This document shows positions 36,222-44,138 of a DNA stretch of 64,000 nucleotides, piece after piece. Numbering within the stretch: the first letter of the stretch is position 1; each line of letters starts with the position of its first letter. A program made the translations under genes and the position numbers. The stretch is from Litorimonas cladophorae (GTDB lineage: Bacteria > Pseudomonadota > Alphaproteobacteria > Caulobacterales > Maricaulaceae), in contig NZ_BMYV01000003.1 of assembly GCF_014652455.1 (NCBI RefSeq), forward strand, positions 1 to 64,000, written 5' to 3'. The notes beneath the pieces were generated by a model that worked only from the letters and a program-made list of their open reading frames with translations, did no database searches and was not told the origin of the DNA.

Positions 36222-37889
36222 CTACGCCCCATCAATCTGATAGGGGATTTGTTTGAACACGACGCCCGCCGTTTTCATGCGCCCCGCCGACACTGTGCAG
36301 CCTTCGCCATAGACGACGCGCAAGCCTTCAAATCCTTCGGGCGGCTGCGGTAGTGCGTCCAATCGGTCAGGGGTCAACACATTGCCCACCGCTTCGCGCG
36401 GGCTTTCCACATGGGCCGCATCATAGAGCAGATAGACCGCGCGGTCTTGGAAGACTCCCAAAAATTCGCTGGCCGCCTTGGCTGGGATCGGAACACCTGT
36501 TTCACTAAAAAATATATGCGCCGCCAGATCAGGAAAGGTCACTTCAGGGGCAATGTCGCCATATTCGTCAAAGAGAGGCTTTCCCAACTGGCAAAAGCGA
36601 AAACCTCCGCCCAGCGCGGCCATAGGTTTGGTTTTATCACCGCCTTTATCATAGCCACTAATAACACGACGCAAACGTTCCGCCGTAACGTTTTCGGAAA
36701 TGCTTTTATCCATTTCAACAAGGATAAAACGTCGATTCCCCGCGTCTTGTTTGTTTAGGGAGAGAACGGCATGCCCAGTTGTTCCCGACCCGCTGAACGT
36801 GTCCATCACTATAGCGTCGCGATCCCAGTAACACGCCGCCTGAACAAGATGTTTAATAAGCCCAGAAGGTTTGGGGTAATTGAAACTACCCTCTTCAGCG
36901 AAAATACCTTCCAATTCCTCATAAGCATCCTCGTTGGTTGACCCAATAGAGACACCATCAATAAAAGAAGAAAGTCCTTTGCTCGCATCATTGTCAGGTG
37001 CTTTGAAAGCCCTTACTTGCAAGTTCATTGTATTCGCCGTTAAAGTTGATCCCCTGCTTAATTGATCATCCAGATAAGATTGAGACCAAATAAATGGCCC
37101 CCGTAAGCTTACCGGGGTAATAAATCGCCCCCCTTCAATCGTAGCATCGCTCAGCAACTCTACGCTACTTGATCCCTTGCCAAACACACCTGCTTTAAGG
37201 GTTTTATCTCCAATTTTTGTCGAGATTGATCCACTAGGAAAGTTAAGTATTCCTACACTATTGGTTCTCTTAATGAGGGGCTGAGACTCGTCTGCATCCG
37301 GTGCGCCGCCATACAGTTTTATTTTATGGTTCTTTCGATAAGCGACCACATACTCTGTTACTGACACATAGCTTTTAGACAGATAGCTACCCTTGCGTTT
37401 TTTTGCCCAAACGAATGATCCGACAAAATTTCTCTTCCCAAAGAGCTCATTACAAAGGCCCATCAATGAGCAATGCTCAATATCGTCTATTGATATAAAA
37501 ATAATTCCGTCATCACGTAAAAAGTCGCGAAGCAATCTAAGCCTAGGATACATCATGCAGAGCCATTTATCGTGGCGAGAAAGATCTTCACCCTCTTTAC
37601 CTACGACAGTATCTAGCCATGCCTTTATTTCAGGCGAGTTCACATTATCGTTATAGCGCCACTCTTCATTTCCCGTGTTATAAGGTGGGTCAATGTAGAT
37701 ACATTTCACTTGCCCCGCATAATAGGGAAGCAAGGCGCGAAGGGCTTCCAGATTGTCACCCTGCACCAATAGGTTTCCAGCGTCAGGGTCGCCCGCCGAT
37801 AGGTCGCTATCGCAATGCACAAGGCGGTAAGGCACTTCGCGATGGTGATTTACAACGGCCTGTTTACCGATCCAGTCGAGTGTCGGCAT
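36222..37889 (-). CDS. mod: Type III DNA methyltransferase subunit (Mod)
   Basis: This 555-residue N6-adenine methyltransferase of the beta class has the catalytic DPPY (IDPPYNTG, about 65-73) before the AdoMet motif FSGSGTT (near 363). The variable region between about 160 and 320, which recognises the target, is AT-richer than its flanks and looks independently acquired. It is about 50-100 residues shorter than many Mod proteins but complete. With Res it forms the main defence cargo of the island. Confidence 0.93.
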   Translation of the reverse strand: MPTLDWIGKQAVVNHHREVPYRLVHCDSDLSAGDPDAGNLLVQGDNLEALRALLPYYAGQVKCIYIDPPYNTGNEEWRYNDNVNSPEIKAWLDTVVGKEGEDLSRHDKWLCMMYPRLRLLRDFLRDDGIIFISIDDIEHCSLMGLCNELFGKRNFVGSFVWAKKRKGSYLSKSYVSVTEYVVAYRKNHKIKLYGGAPDADESQPLIKRTNSVGILNFPSGSISTKIGDKTLKAGVFGKGSSSVELLSDATIEGGRFITPVSLRGPFIWSQSYLDDQLSRGSTLTANTMNLQVRAFKAPDNDASKGLSSFIDGVSIGSTNEDAYEELEGIFAEEGSFNYPKPSGLIKHLVQAACYWDRDAIVMDTFSGSGTTGHAVLSLNKQDAGNRRFILVEMDKSISENVTAERLRRVISGYDKGGDKTKPMAALGGGFRFCQLGKPLFDEYGDIAPEVTFPDLAAHIFFSETGVPIPAKAASEFLGVFQDRAVYLLYDAAHVESPREAVGNVLTPDRLDALPQPPEGFEGLRVVYGEGCTVSAGRMKTAGVVFKQIPYQIDGA

Positions 37890-38001
37890 GGCTTAGTAAC
37901 TACCCTTTAGTCTAATGCTGGTCACGCGGTTCCCCAAATACTTGATATGGCGGGTTTGAATCAATTCAGGGTCACGGGCAAGGGATGATTCAGGTAATCG
38001 G

Positions 38002-38535
38002 CTACTTGCCATTAGGATCGGGGGCGTTCTCCAGCGCGTAATGACCACTGACTTCAGGCGGTAAGTCGCCAAGGTACCCTGTATTGAAAATCCGATAACC
38101 CCAGCTATTTTTTGCAGCCATTCTGTTTCTTACATTACCCGCTGGCCAAAGCGCATAGATTAGCAGCTCTTCAATTCCAGTTATAATTTCGACGTGATCT
38201 TTACCGTTGCGAATATAGTTTTGCTTCAAAAACCGCTTTTTGTAATTGGCCGCTGAAGCTTTCCAGCTTTCGAAAGGATAGATCGTTGCGACGTAAACTG
38301 TTTCAGTGTCCAGATCATGTTGCCCTAGTCGTTTTACAACAGTTTGACCGATGGCTTTGCCGATGTAGGTCAAAACTTTTCGCCCATATAGGGGATGATC
38401 CTGATACTTAGCATATAGAGAAAGGGTATTGGTAAAATCTGGGTCGACTTTCTCATATTCTTTCAATTCTTCGTAAGTGTAGGGTCCACTCCATGTGACC
38501 TCATAAATATCTTCAGGCGGATATTCGGTGGTCAT
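38002..38535 (-). CDS. GIY-YIG-like nuclease family protein
   Basis: The protein has 177 residues from the ATG at 38535, which has GGAG seven bases upstream; an in-frame TTG four codons earlier overlaps that ribosome site. VLTYIGKAIGQTVVKRLGQH (about 53-72) resembles the YIG half of a GIY-YIG nuclease with its Arg/His, and EELLIYALWPAGNVR supplies the Glu helix. It lies just upstream of mod on the same strand. An endonuclease linked to the R-M system is likely, but the first GIY strand is not obvious. Confidence 0.6.
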   Translation of the reverse strand: MTTEYPPEDIYEVTWSGPYTYEELKEYEKVDPDFTNTLSLYAKYQDHPLYGRKVLTYIGKAIGQTVVKRLGQHDLDTETVYVATIYPFESWKASAANYKKRFLKQNYIRNGKDHVEIITGIEELLIYALWPAGNVRNRMAAKNSWGYRIFNTGYLGDLPPEVSGHYALENAPDPNGK

Positions 38536-38756
38536 GTAAAGCTCCAAAGAAAAGTGAGTCTAAGCCCCACAAAGCCTGAATGCGAGACAAAACCAAACTG
38601 GATTCAGGTTAGCGTTTTGATTTCCCGTCGGTGTCCCTTCAGGATCGGGCCAAGGTTTAACCAACCCCTACACCCTTCCTATTTTTTAGCTCATATTGCA
38701 AACGGCGCTGGGAGATGGGTGTCCTTAAAGAAAACCCTAGAGGATTCGCCCTCCCC

Positions 38757-39824
38757 CTACCCCATGCGCTTTGCTACCGCCTCATCAATCATCGCCTGAA
38801 TTGCGGCCATTCCAGCGTCAGGCTTTGGCGCTTTGCCGATATTCAACATTGCGCGGCGCTGGGCATTAGCATCCAGATTGCCATAGCTGTTAAAGGTCAC
38901 GTCCAATTTGCTATGTCCAAGGTTCTGACTCCACGCTTTCATCTGTTTAGGACCGAGGTCGCGCTCATAAGCCAGCGCCATCAGCGTATTTCTAAAGCTA
39001 TGCGGGTTGTAATACTTCATTCCGTTTTCAGTGAAGGCGACCTTGAAGATTTTACGCATCGGCGCGGCGCTGGACCAATGCGCTTTGGTCAGGCCCATTG
39101 GCGCAAAGCGGTCCAAGGCGTCCTGCCTTACAAGCGTAGATGGGAAAAGCGGGTCAGTCGGCGCAAAGCCCAGATCATCTTTTAGATAGTCCAGATAGCT
39201 TTTGACCTCATCTTCAATAGCTTCCCCAACGGGGAAAAACCATGTCTGTATCATCTTGCTGGCCTTCGTCGCGACCTCATCAGGGTCTTGGATGATTTCG
39301 CGGTCGTTCCAGAGAACATGCTTCAGCTTCATGGAAACGATTGCGCCATCACGCGCACCCGATAGCAGGGTGAAGGCCAACAAGGCTCGATTGCGTCGGT
39401 CGATGGCGCTGGCCTTTGGCATGGATTGTATCGTGGCGATGATTTGCGCCACGGTCGCATGATTGACCCGTTTGACGGCATTGCCCGCCCGTTCCTCTTT
39501 ATCAGTCAGGCGAAGGCTTAGAAGCGCTTTACGGACCTTTTTAGGGCTGAGCTTCTCATCATCCCGCATCCAATCAAAGAAGCCGCGCACGTGGCGGACC
39601 TTGGCCTTCTTCGTACGCATACGGGTAGGTGTCGCGCGTATCGCTTCTAGATAGAGATTTACCTTATCACGGTCGATGGCGGCAAAGTCTGCCCATCCTG
39701 TCGCGGCCTCATATTGACCCAGCGCGGCCAGCCTTTGGTCGATGGTGGACTCGGCTTTCTGGATTTGAAGTTCTTCAATCCACTCTAGTTTCAGTCGTTC
39801 GTTTTTCGGATTCACTTCGGGCAT
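38757..39824 (-). CDS. Tyrosine-type site-specific recombinase (internal)
   Basis: About 355 residues if it starts at the ATG at 39824; a longer form from 39851 is possible but lacks a ribosome site. The N-terminal SAM-like core-binding domain (RLAALGQYEAATG) precedes a catalytic domain with the Arg motif (SGARDGAIV), HSFRNT and LGHSKLDVTFNSYG with the probable Tyr. It is a phage/ICE-type integrase lying inside the island rather than at its end. Confidence 0.88.
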   Translation of the reverse strand: MPEVNPKNERLKLEWIEELQIQKAESTIDQRLAALGQYEAATGWADFAAIDRDKVNLYLEAIRATPTRMRTKKAKVRHVRGFFDWMRDDEKLSPKKVRKALLSLRLTDKEERAGNAVKRVNHATVAQIIATIQSMPKASAIDRRNRALLAFTLLSGARDGAIVSMKLKHVLWNDREIIQDPDEVATKASKMIQTWFFPVGEAIEDEVKSYLDYLKDDLGFAPTDPLFPSTLVRQDALDRFAPMGLTKAHWSSAAPMRKIFKVAFTENGMKYYNPHSFRNTLMALAYERDLGPKQMKAWSQNLGHSKLDVTFNSYGNLDANAQRRAMLNIGKAPKPDAGMAAIQAMIDEAVAKRMG

Positions 39825-39886
39825 ATGTTTAACCTTTCGCCAAGTGGACATTTAAGGGGGGAATTGAGAATGCTATTAGGTGTAGG

Positions 39887-40321
39887 TCACGCCGCTGGAT
39901 TGTCTGGCCGTTTTGGACCGAATTCGGCTTCCAGCGCGGCGCGATTTGCGGGTGAGCCAAAGCGGTTGAGCGTTAGATCGCACCGGCAACACTCGCCTTT
40001 GACTGTCAATTTCGACTGATTAGGCTGGACGATAAGAAAGCTATCGGGTTTGATCCGTCGCGGGGTTTTGCACCGCACGCAATATATCTCACCATAGGCA
40101 CAAGGCTGTTTTTTAGCCCTCTGTCTCGCTGTGCCCCAAGCCTTCACTTTAGAGCCTAGCAGGATAACGGGGCGCGAATGCTCAACGATGGCCACGTCCA
40201 GCCTGTCGCTTTCGATCCAGCGCCGCACCGTTCTTTTGTCTACACCTAATAGCGCCGCCAGCGTCGCAATCGTATAGGGACGATGGGACCGCACCCGATG
40301 AAAGTCGTAAGAGCGTTTCAT
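39887..40321 (-). CDS. HTH DNA-binding protein with C-terminal zinc ribbon
   Basis: This 144-residue protein begins with a MerR/excisionase-like helix-turn-helix (YTIATLAALLGVDKRTVRRW). It then has a four-cysteine region (CVRCKTP near 81 and CCRC near 112) that looks like a zinc ribbon. It is basic. It sits between the recombinase and the AlpA-like gene on the same strand and may help excision or control island genes. Confidence 0.7.
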   Translation of the reverse strand: MKRSYDFHRVRSHRPYTIATLAALLGVDKRTVRRWIESDRLDVAIVEHSRPVILLGSKVKAWGTARQRAKKQPCAYGEIYCVRCKTPRRIKPDSFLIVQPNQSKLTVKGECCRCDLTLNRFGSPANRAALEAEFGPKRPDNPAA

Positions 40322-40330
40322 CGCCTTGGC

Positions 40331-40534
40331 CTAAGTTTCATCGGTTTCGAAGAGCGCCCGTATCTCTTCCACGCGCCAGACGGTCGTTCGCGGCCCGAGT
40401 TTCTGCGGTTGCGGAAAGCGCCCATCTTTCACGCCTTGCCACCATGTGGACTTAGAGACGGGTATGGGGCCACGCGGGGATAGAATTTGGGATAGGCGGA
40501 CTAGACCAGTTTGGGGGAATGCGGGGTTGTCCAT
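40331..40534 (-). CDS. AlpA-like phage regulator/excisionase
   Basis: The protein has 67 residues; the ATG at 40534 follows GGAG with good spacing. The pattern VRLSQILSPRGPIPVSKSTWW, with GRFPQP and a final W-R-V-E-E-I segment, matches AlpA-type winged-helix regulators that trigger integrase or excision in P4-like elements. It is followed 9 bp later by the zinc-ribbon HTH gene, probably as one operon. Confidence 0.82.
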   Translation of the reverse strand: MDNPAFPQTGLVRLSQILSPRGPIPVSKSTWWQGVKDGRFPQPQKLGPRTTVWRVEEIRALFETDET

Positions 40535-40641
40535 ATTGATTGCTCCAAGGCGATTAACGATGGATGCAATCTGTTTTAGTTCATATCAAACTTGGGGCAC
40601 TTCTCTAATTTTAAAAGGAACTTCCGCCACTGGCATTGTTT

Positions 40642-41553
40642 TCACTGATTTTTATCTTTCACACGATCCGCTTCTGAGACACCTTCTCGAAGATACTTTC
40701 GGATTGTTTTGTCGCTCATCCTTAAACCAGCGTCCTGAATCGTGTTCTGAATTCGATTGATTGCACCATTATTCACGTTTTCAGGATCATATAAATAAGG
40801 CTTTTGAGCTGCTATTGCGTGGATTAGCTGTAGCAGTGAAGAGCGTTCCTTGGGGTTAAGCTCACGTTCTTCAGTATCTGAGGCCGTATGCTCCCCTTCC
40901 GTTTTCCGAGAATGGTACTTCTTTGCTAAAGCGAGAAGCTGGTCGGGCAAATCAAAGTCCATTCTCTCAAACCATTCAAATATCTCAAGCGTGTCTATTT
41001 CGCCCCCGCGAAATCTCCAGTGACTAATCTCAAAAAGGTCGCTGCGCGACAACGCCTCTTCACGCTCTATGAAAGCTAAACTGAGCGGAAACTGCTGCAA
41101 ATCAATCGAAAGTCTATTGTTCATTCTATCGTCGTAAATAAATTTCTCGAAATCAGATCGTCCATCTTTCGGCTCGAGGAAACCCAGAGACAAAAGAGTA
41201 GCCTCCATTCTTCCCATCTTTGGTTTTTTAAGCCTATCTTTCAAATCTGCATCAGAGATACCACAGGGGACTGACCGCTTCGTCAATGGACCGCTTTCAG
41301 AAAATCTGGACGACGCTTCGGCAAACTTTATTTCGATCGACTCATCATCAAGTTCGTTAAGTAGACCCAAATGAGCATCAACGGCTCTTAGGTCCGTGCT
41401 GCTAAATCCATTCTGTCGTGTGAAAAGGCGCTGAGCAGGTCCGAGCGTTTCCACCTTGCTAAACTCTCGCAGTTCCCATTGCGTGGCGTGATAAATCAAC
41501 TTCTGATTTTCGATCAGGAGAAACAGAAGTTTTTGACGGTTCATCGCGCTCAT
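40642..41553 (-). CDS. Hypothetical island protein
   Basis: I do not recognise this 303-residue protein. It is soluble, Leu/Glu/Arg-rich and largely helical. The C-terminal LRMSDKTIRKYLREGV looks like a short helix-turn-helix, so DNA binding is possible. It lies at the start of a minus-strand run of island genes. No ribosome site is clear before the ATG at 41553. Confidence 0.6.
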   Translation of the reverse strand: MSAMNRQKLLFLLIENQKLIYHATQWELREFSKVETLGPAQRLFTRQNGFSSTDLRAVDAHLGLLNELDDESIEIKFAEASSRFSESGPLTKRSVPCGISDADLKDRLKKPKMGRMEATLLSLGFLEPKDGRSDFEKFIYDDRMNNRLSIDLQQFPLSLAFIEREEALSRSDLFEISHWRFRGGEIDTLEIFEWFERMDFDLPDQLLALAKKYHSRKTEGEHTASDTEERELNPKERSSLLQLIHAIAAQKPYLYDPENVNNGAINRIQNTIQDAGLRMSDKTIRKYLREGVSEADRVKDKNQ

Positions 41554-41607
41554 AATTTTTGACGTAACCTATCAATCAAATCTTTCAAAGTTCGCAATAG
41601 ATTTCAC

Positions 41608-41690
41608 CTACCAATCCGCTTGCTTCACGCACTCATCCCAGCGTGCCGCGCGGTTAGAGGCTCGCCTTTTCACCGCACTCGCCAAGGATT
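41608..41690 (-). pseudogene. Decayed C-terminal tail of a P4-type integrase
   Basis: Read on the minus strand this stretch ends SNRAARWDECVKQADW-stop, matching the end of the intact integrase (NRAAYWDERVKIADWW) at about two thirds of positions. Nothing upstream continues the homology, and there is no start. It is a remnant of an earlier integrase. Confidence 0.65.
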
Positions 41691-41802
41691 GGGACCTTTC
41701 TTTCTCGCTGGTTAACTATGTCATTTTCCAAGCACAAATAGACCCTCACTTGGTCTTGTTTGAGGCGATTTTAGGACAAGAATTAACTTCACCATGGTTT
41801 CA

Positions 41803-41823
41803 GTCTTCGGGTCGTCTGAAGAC
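41803..41823 (+). promoter_or_regulatory. Short hairpin upstream of the small gene
   Basis: GTCTTC (41803-41808) and GAAGAC (41818-41823) flank a 9-nt loop, ten bases before the small gene's ribosome site. A leader hairpin or operator is possible; it may be chance. Confidence 0.3.
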
Positions 41824-41843
41824 ATTATCAATGGAGCAACGTT

Positions 41844-41966
41844 ATGTTTTACAATTTATCAATCGGAGACGAGAGAGAATCCGACCATCCCGATGAGGGC
41901 GGAAACTGGCCCAGTACGACGGGCAACCCGTCGGGAGGTGGACGCGGTAACGCAAAAGATGACTGA
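41844..41966 (+). CDS. 40-residue Gly-rich small protein
   Basis: The ATG at 41844 has GGAG seven bases upstream and encodes 40 residues ending TGA at 41966. The N-terminal half is acidic (GDERESDHPDEGG); the C-terminal half is Gly/Ser/Asn-rich (STTGNPSGGGRGNAKDD). A strong terminator follows 14 bases after the stop. It is the only plus-strand gene in the island and lies between an unknown gene and the integrase. I assign no function; a small regulator, anti-defence or peptide product are all possible. Confidence 0.6.
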   Translation: MFYNLSIGDERESDHPDEGGNWPSTTGNPSGGGRGNAKDD

Positions 41967-41980
41967 TTGCCTGAAACTTT

Positions 41981-42000
41981 AGAGAGGGTCACCCCTCTCT
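41981..42000 (+). terminator. Terminator after the small gene
   Basis: AGAGAGGG and CCCTCTCT form an 8-bp perfect stem with a TCAC loop, followed by ATTTTC. It lies directly after the 40-residue gene and faces the end of the integrase gene, so it may serve both. Confidence 0.7.
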
Positions 42001-42023
42001 ATTTTCAAACTAATTGATTGAGC

Positions 42024-43208
42024 TCAGAAAAAAGAGCCAGTCACTTTTTCAGCCCACCAATCGGCTATTTTCACTCGCTCGTCCCAATATGCGGCTCGGT
42101 TATAGGTTCGCCTGATCGCGTTCTTATCTTGGTGTGAAAGATAGGCTTCTATCGCATCAGCGCTCCATAGGCCGCTTTCATTGGCGAACGTGGAAAATGT
42201 TGTTCTGAAACCATGCGACGTGACCTCCGCCGCGCTGAACCCCAGACGCCGTAAAGCCTGATTGAGCGTATTTTCACTGATCGGCTTTTCGGCGGAGCTA
42301 AGAGACGGAAAGAGCAACGCGCCCCAACCTGTCAGCTCTCGCAATTCACCTAGCAAGGCCAAAGCCGCATCCGATAGGGGCACGTTATGCGGCACCCGCA
42401 TCTTCATCCGCTCCGCTGGGACGTTCCAGATGCGCTCTTCAATATCGAATTCCTCCCAGCGCGCTTTGCGAATTTCGCCAGGCCGTGATGCGAATAGGAT
42501 GTGGAGTTTCAATGCAATTCTTGTTTCAGCCTTGCCGCCATAGCTATCCAGCGCCCTTAGAAACTCCTTCAGCCGCTCTTTGTCCGTTATCGCGGCGTGA
42601 TATTTCACTGTAGGGCGGATCAGCGCATCTTTCAGGGCAAAGGTCGGATCAGTCTCTGCAACGCCAGACGCCACCGCATAACGAAACACGGCGCTAATGG
42701 TGGCTCTAAGGCGTCGCACGGTTTCATAGTGCCCCAGCGCTTCGCGCTTCTTCAGTGTCTTTAGGACGGTTTGCGCTTTAATTTCATTGATCGGCATATC
42801 GCCCAGATCGTCCATCGCCAGCCGTAAGAGCCATTCCTTCTTCTGAATCGTGGCTTCGGACTTTCCCTCTTTGAGCTGTTTAGCGAGAAACTTTTCAGCG
42901 AATTTCGCGAAGGTGTGTTCAGACACGCTGGCTTTTTTCGCTTTCTTCTTTTGCTTATTCGCGGCTGGGTCAACGCCTTCGGCATGAAGTTTGCGCGCCT
43001 CATCTCTAAGAAAGCGAGCCCTCTTCAAACTAACGGCTGGATATTTACCTAGGGACAAGCTCTTCTCTTTACCGCCCAAACGAAATTTGAATTTCCAGAG
43101 TTTTGACCCTTTAGGTGTCACCAAAACGAAGAGGCTGTCATAGTCCGAAACCTTGTAGGGCTTGCCCTTAGGCTTCAGCGACTTCAGCTTTGCTTCGGTT
43201 AACGGCAT
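42024..43208 (-). CDS. int: P4-type tyrosine integrase
   Basis: The protein has 394 residues from the ATG at 43208 (G5 tract as ribosome site); an in-frame TTG at 43232 lies within the paired C5/G5 tracts. The N-terminus MPLTEAKLKSLKPKGK is the DUF4102 arm-binding domain typical of P4-like integrases. The catalytic domain shows Arg (FASRPGEIRKARWEEF), HGFRTTF, and LSHQDKNAIRRTYNRAAYWD with the Tyr. It faces away from the adjacent tRNA-Leu gene and is the integrase of this island. Confidence 0.94.
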   Translation of the reverse strand: MPLTEAKLKSLKPKGKPYKVSDYDSLFVLVTPKGSKLWKFKFRLGGKEKSLSLGKYPAVSLKRARFLRDEARKLHAEGVDPAANKQKKKAKKASVSEHTFAKFAEKFLAKQLKEGKSEATIQKKEWLLRLAMDDLGDMPINEIKAQTVLKTLKKREALGHYETVRRLRATISAVFRYAVASGVAETDPTFALKDALIRPTVKYHAAITDKERLKEFLRALDSYGGKAETRIALKLHILFASRPGEIRKARWEEFDIEERIWNVPAERMKMRVPHNVPLSDAALALLGELRELTGWGALLFPSLSSAEKPISENTLNQALRRLGFSAAEVTSHGFRTTFSTFANESGLWSADAIEAYLSHQDKNAIRRTYNRAAYWDERVKIADWWAEKVTGSFF

Positions 43209-43210
43209 CA

Positions 43211-43232
43211 AACCCCCAAAATCGACCCCCAA
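43211..43232. repeat. Paired C5 tracts, candidate integrase arm site (right)
   Basis: Two CCCCC blocks 9 nt apart sit at the integrase start, matching the pair at the island's left end in direct orientation. On the coding strand they also give the G-rich ribosome site. Confidence 0.5.
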
Positions 43233-43341
43233 TTAGGGTGGATTTGGTAAAACAGCATGATACGCCTTCGGACTAACATAGGCATAAAACACCGTATTTA
43301 CTAGGCTTTATCGGACGATTTCGGATTTTATGGGAGGTCGC

Positions 43342-43359
43342 AATGGTGCCCAGAAGAGG
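43342..43359. repeat. Island attachment site (right, in tRNA-Leu 3' end)
   Basis: AATGGTGCCCAGAAGAGG spans the CCA end, acceptor stem and T-arm side of tRNA-Leu. It matches 33444-33460 apart from a single-base deletion. Confidence 0.6.
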
Positions 43360-43430
43360 ACTCGAACCTCCACGTCCATACGGACACTAGCACCTGAAGC
43401 TAGCGCGTCTACCAATTCCGCCATCTGGGC
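43344..43430 (-). tRNA. tRNA-Leu(CAG)
   Basis: This 87-base tRNA with encoded CCA has acceptor GCCCAGA paired with TCTGGGC, D arm with GGTAGA, anticodon stem CTAGC/GCTAG around TTCAGGT (anticodon CAG), a long variable arm and T-arm GGTTCGAGTCC. The long variable arm and the anticodon identify leucine. Its 3' end is the island's insertion site and is preserved. Confidence 0.95.
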
Positions 43431-43576
43431 ACGTCATTGGGAAGCGAGCCTCTAGCCCTGCGGGTGGGGTGGGTCAAGCCAGCACGTGAAAGGCGATGTT
43501 CGTTTTTCATCACGAATACGCGCTCGCCAATTCGGCACGATTATTAGCGTATAAAACTTGCTCTGAGCAGTTCGCC

Positions 43577-44131
43577 TTAAGGCGCGACGCCCTCGCCGAG
43601 AAGCGGGTAACGCGCCTCTTCTTTGTAAAGATTAGGACCCCGTTTTTTAGGATGACTAGAGATGAGGCTGAACTGATCGACGAGAAACGGACGCGTTTCA
43701 AAATCCGCCATCCGTTGCTCAAACGAGACAATGCGGTCGAGCGGCGAACGCGGCTTCATATAGGCCATCGTCACATGCGGCATATATTTGCGGCTTTCCA
43801 TTTGGACCTCGGCCCGCCGCGCGGCGTGGCGGCAATGTGCGTGTAAACGCTCCAACGCCGGGTGGGGTTTGACGCCTGCCCAAATGGCGTGCGGTTCGGT
43901 TTTCCCGAAATGGCCACCGCCCGCGAGTTCCAGCTCAAAACTCCCCATGCGCAAAGTGCCAATTTCATGGTCCAAAAGCTCCGCATAATCGGGATCGACG
44001 TCGCCAAAAAATCCCAGCGTTATATGAAGACGCTCTTCGCTAACCCAACGTGCGCCGGACACACCTTTTTGCTCGCGGACAATGTCACCCGCAATTTTTT
44101 CAGGGAGGAAGATGGCAGCAAATAGTTTCAT
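43577..44131 (-). CDS. thpR: RNA 2',3'-cyclic phosphodiesterase
   Basis: This 184-residue LigT-like enzyme carries both HxT motifs, HIT at 36-38 and HVT at 119-121. It opens 2',3'-cyclic phosphates in RNA and was formerly called 2'-5' RNA ligase. The true start is the ATG at 44131 (MKLFAAIFLPE is the family N-terminus); the longer frame to 44257 runs into the aldo/keto reductase gene. It follows that gene by 7 bp and is likely cotranscribed. Confidence 0.9.
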   Translation of the reverse strand: MKLFAAIFLPEKIAGDIVREQKGVSGARWVSEERLHITLGFFGDVDPDYAELLDHEIGTLRMGSFELELAGGGHFGKTEPHAIWAGVKPHPALERLHAHCRHAARRAEVQMESRKYMPHVTMAYMKPRSPLDRIVSFEQRMADFETRPFLVDQFSLISSHPKKRGPNLYKEEARYPLLGEGVAP

Positions 44132-44138
44132 AGGCGAA

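Noticed and set aside
33213-43360. CRISPR array or abortive-infection cassette in the island
   Set aside because: No regularly spaced repeat was seen, and no Abi-type domain was recognised beyond the restriction-modification genes.
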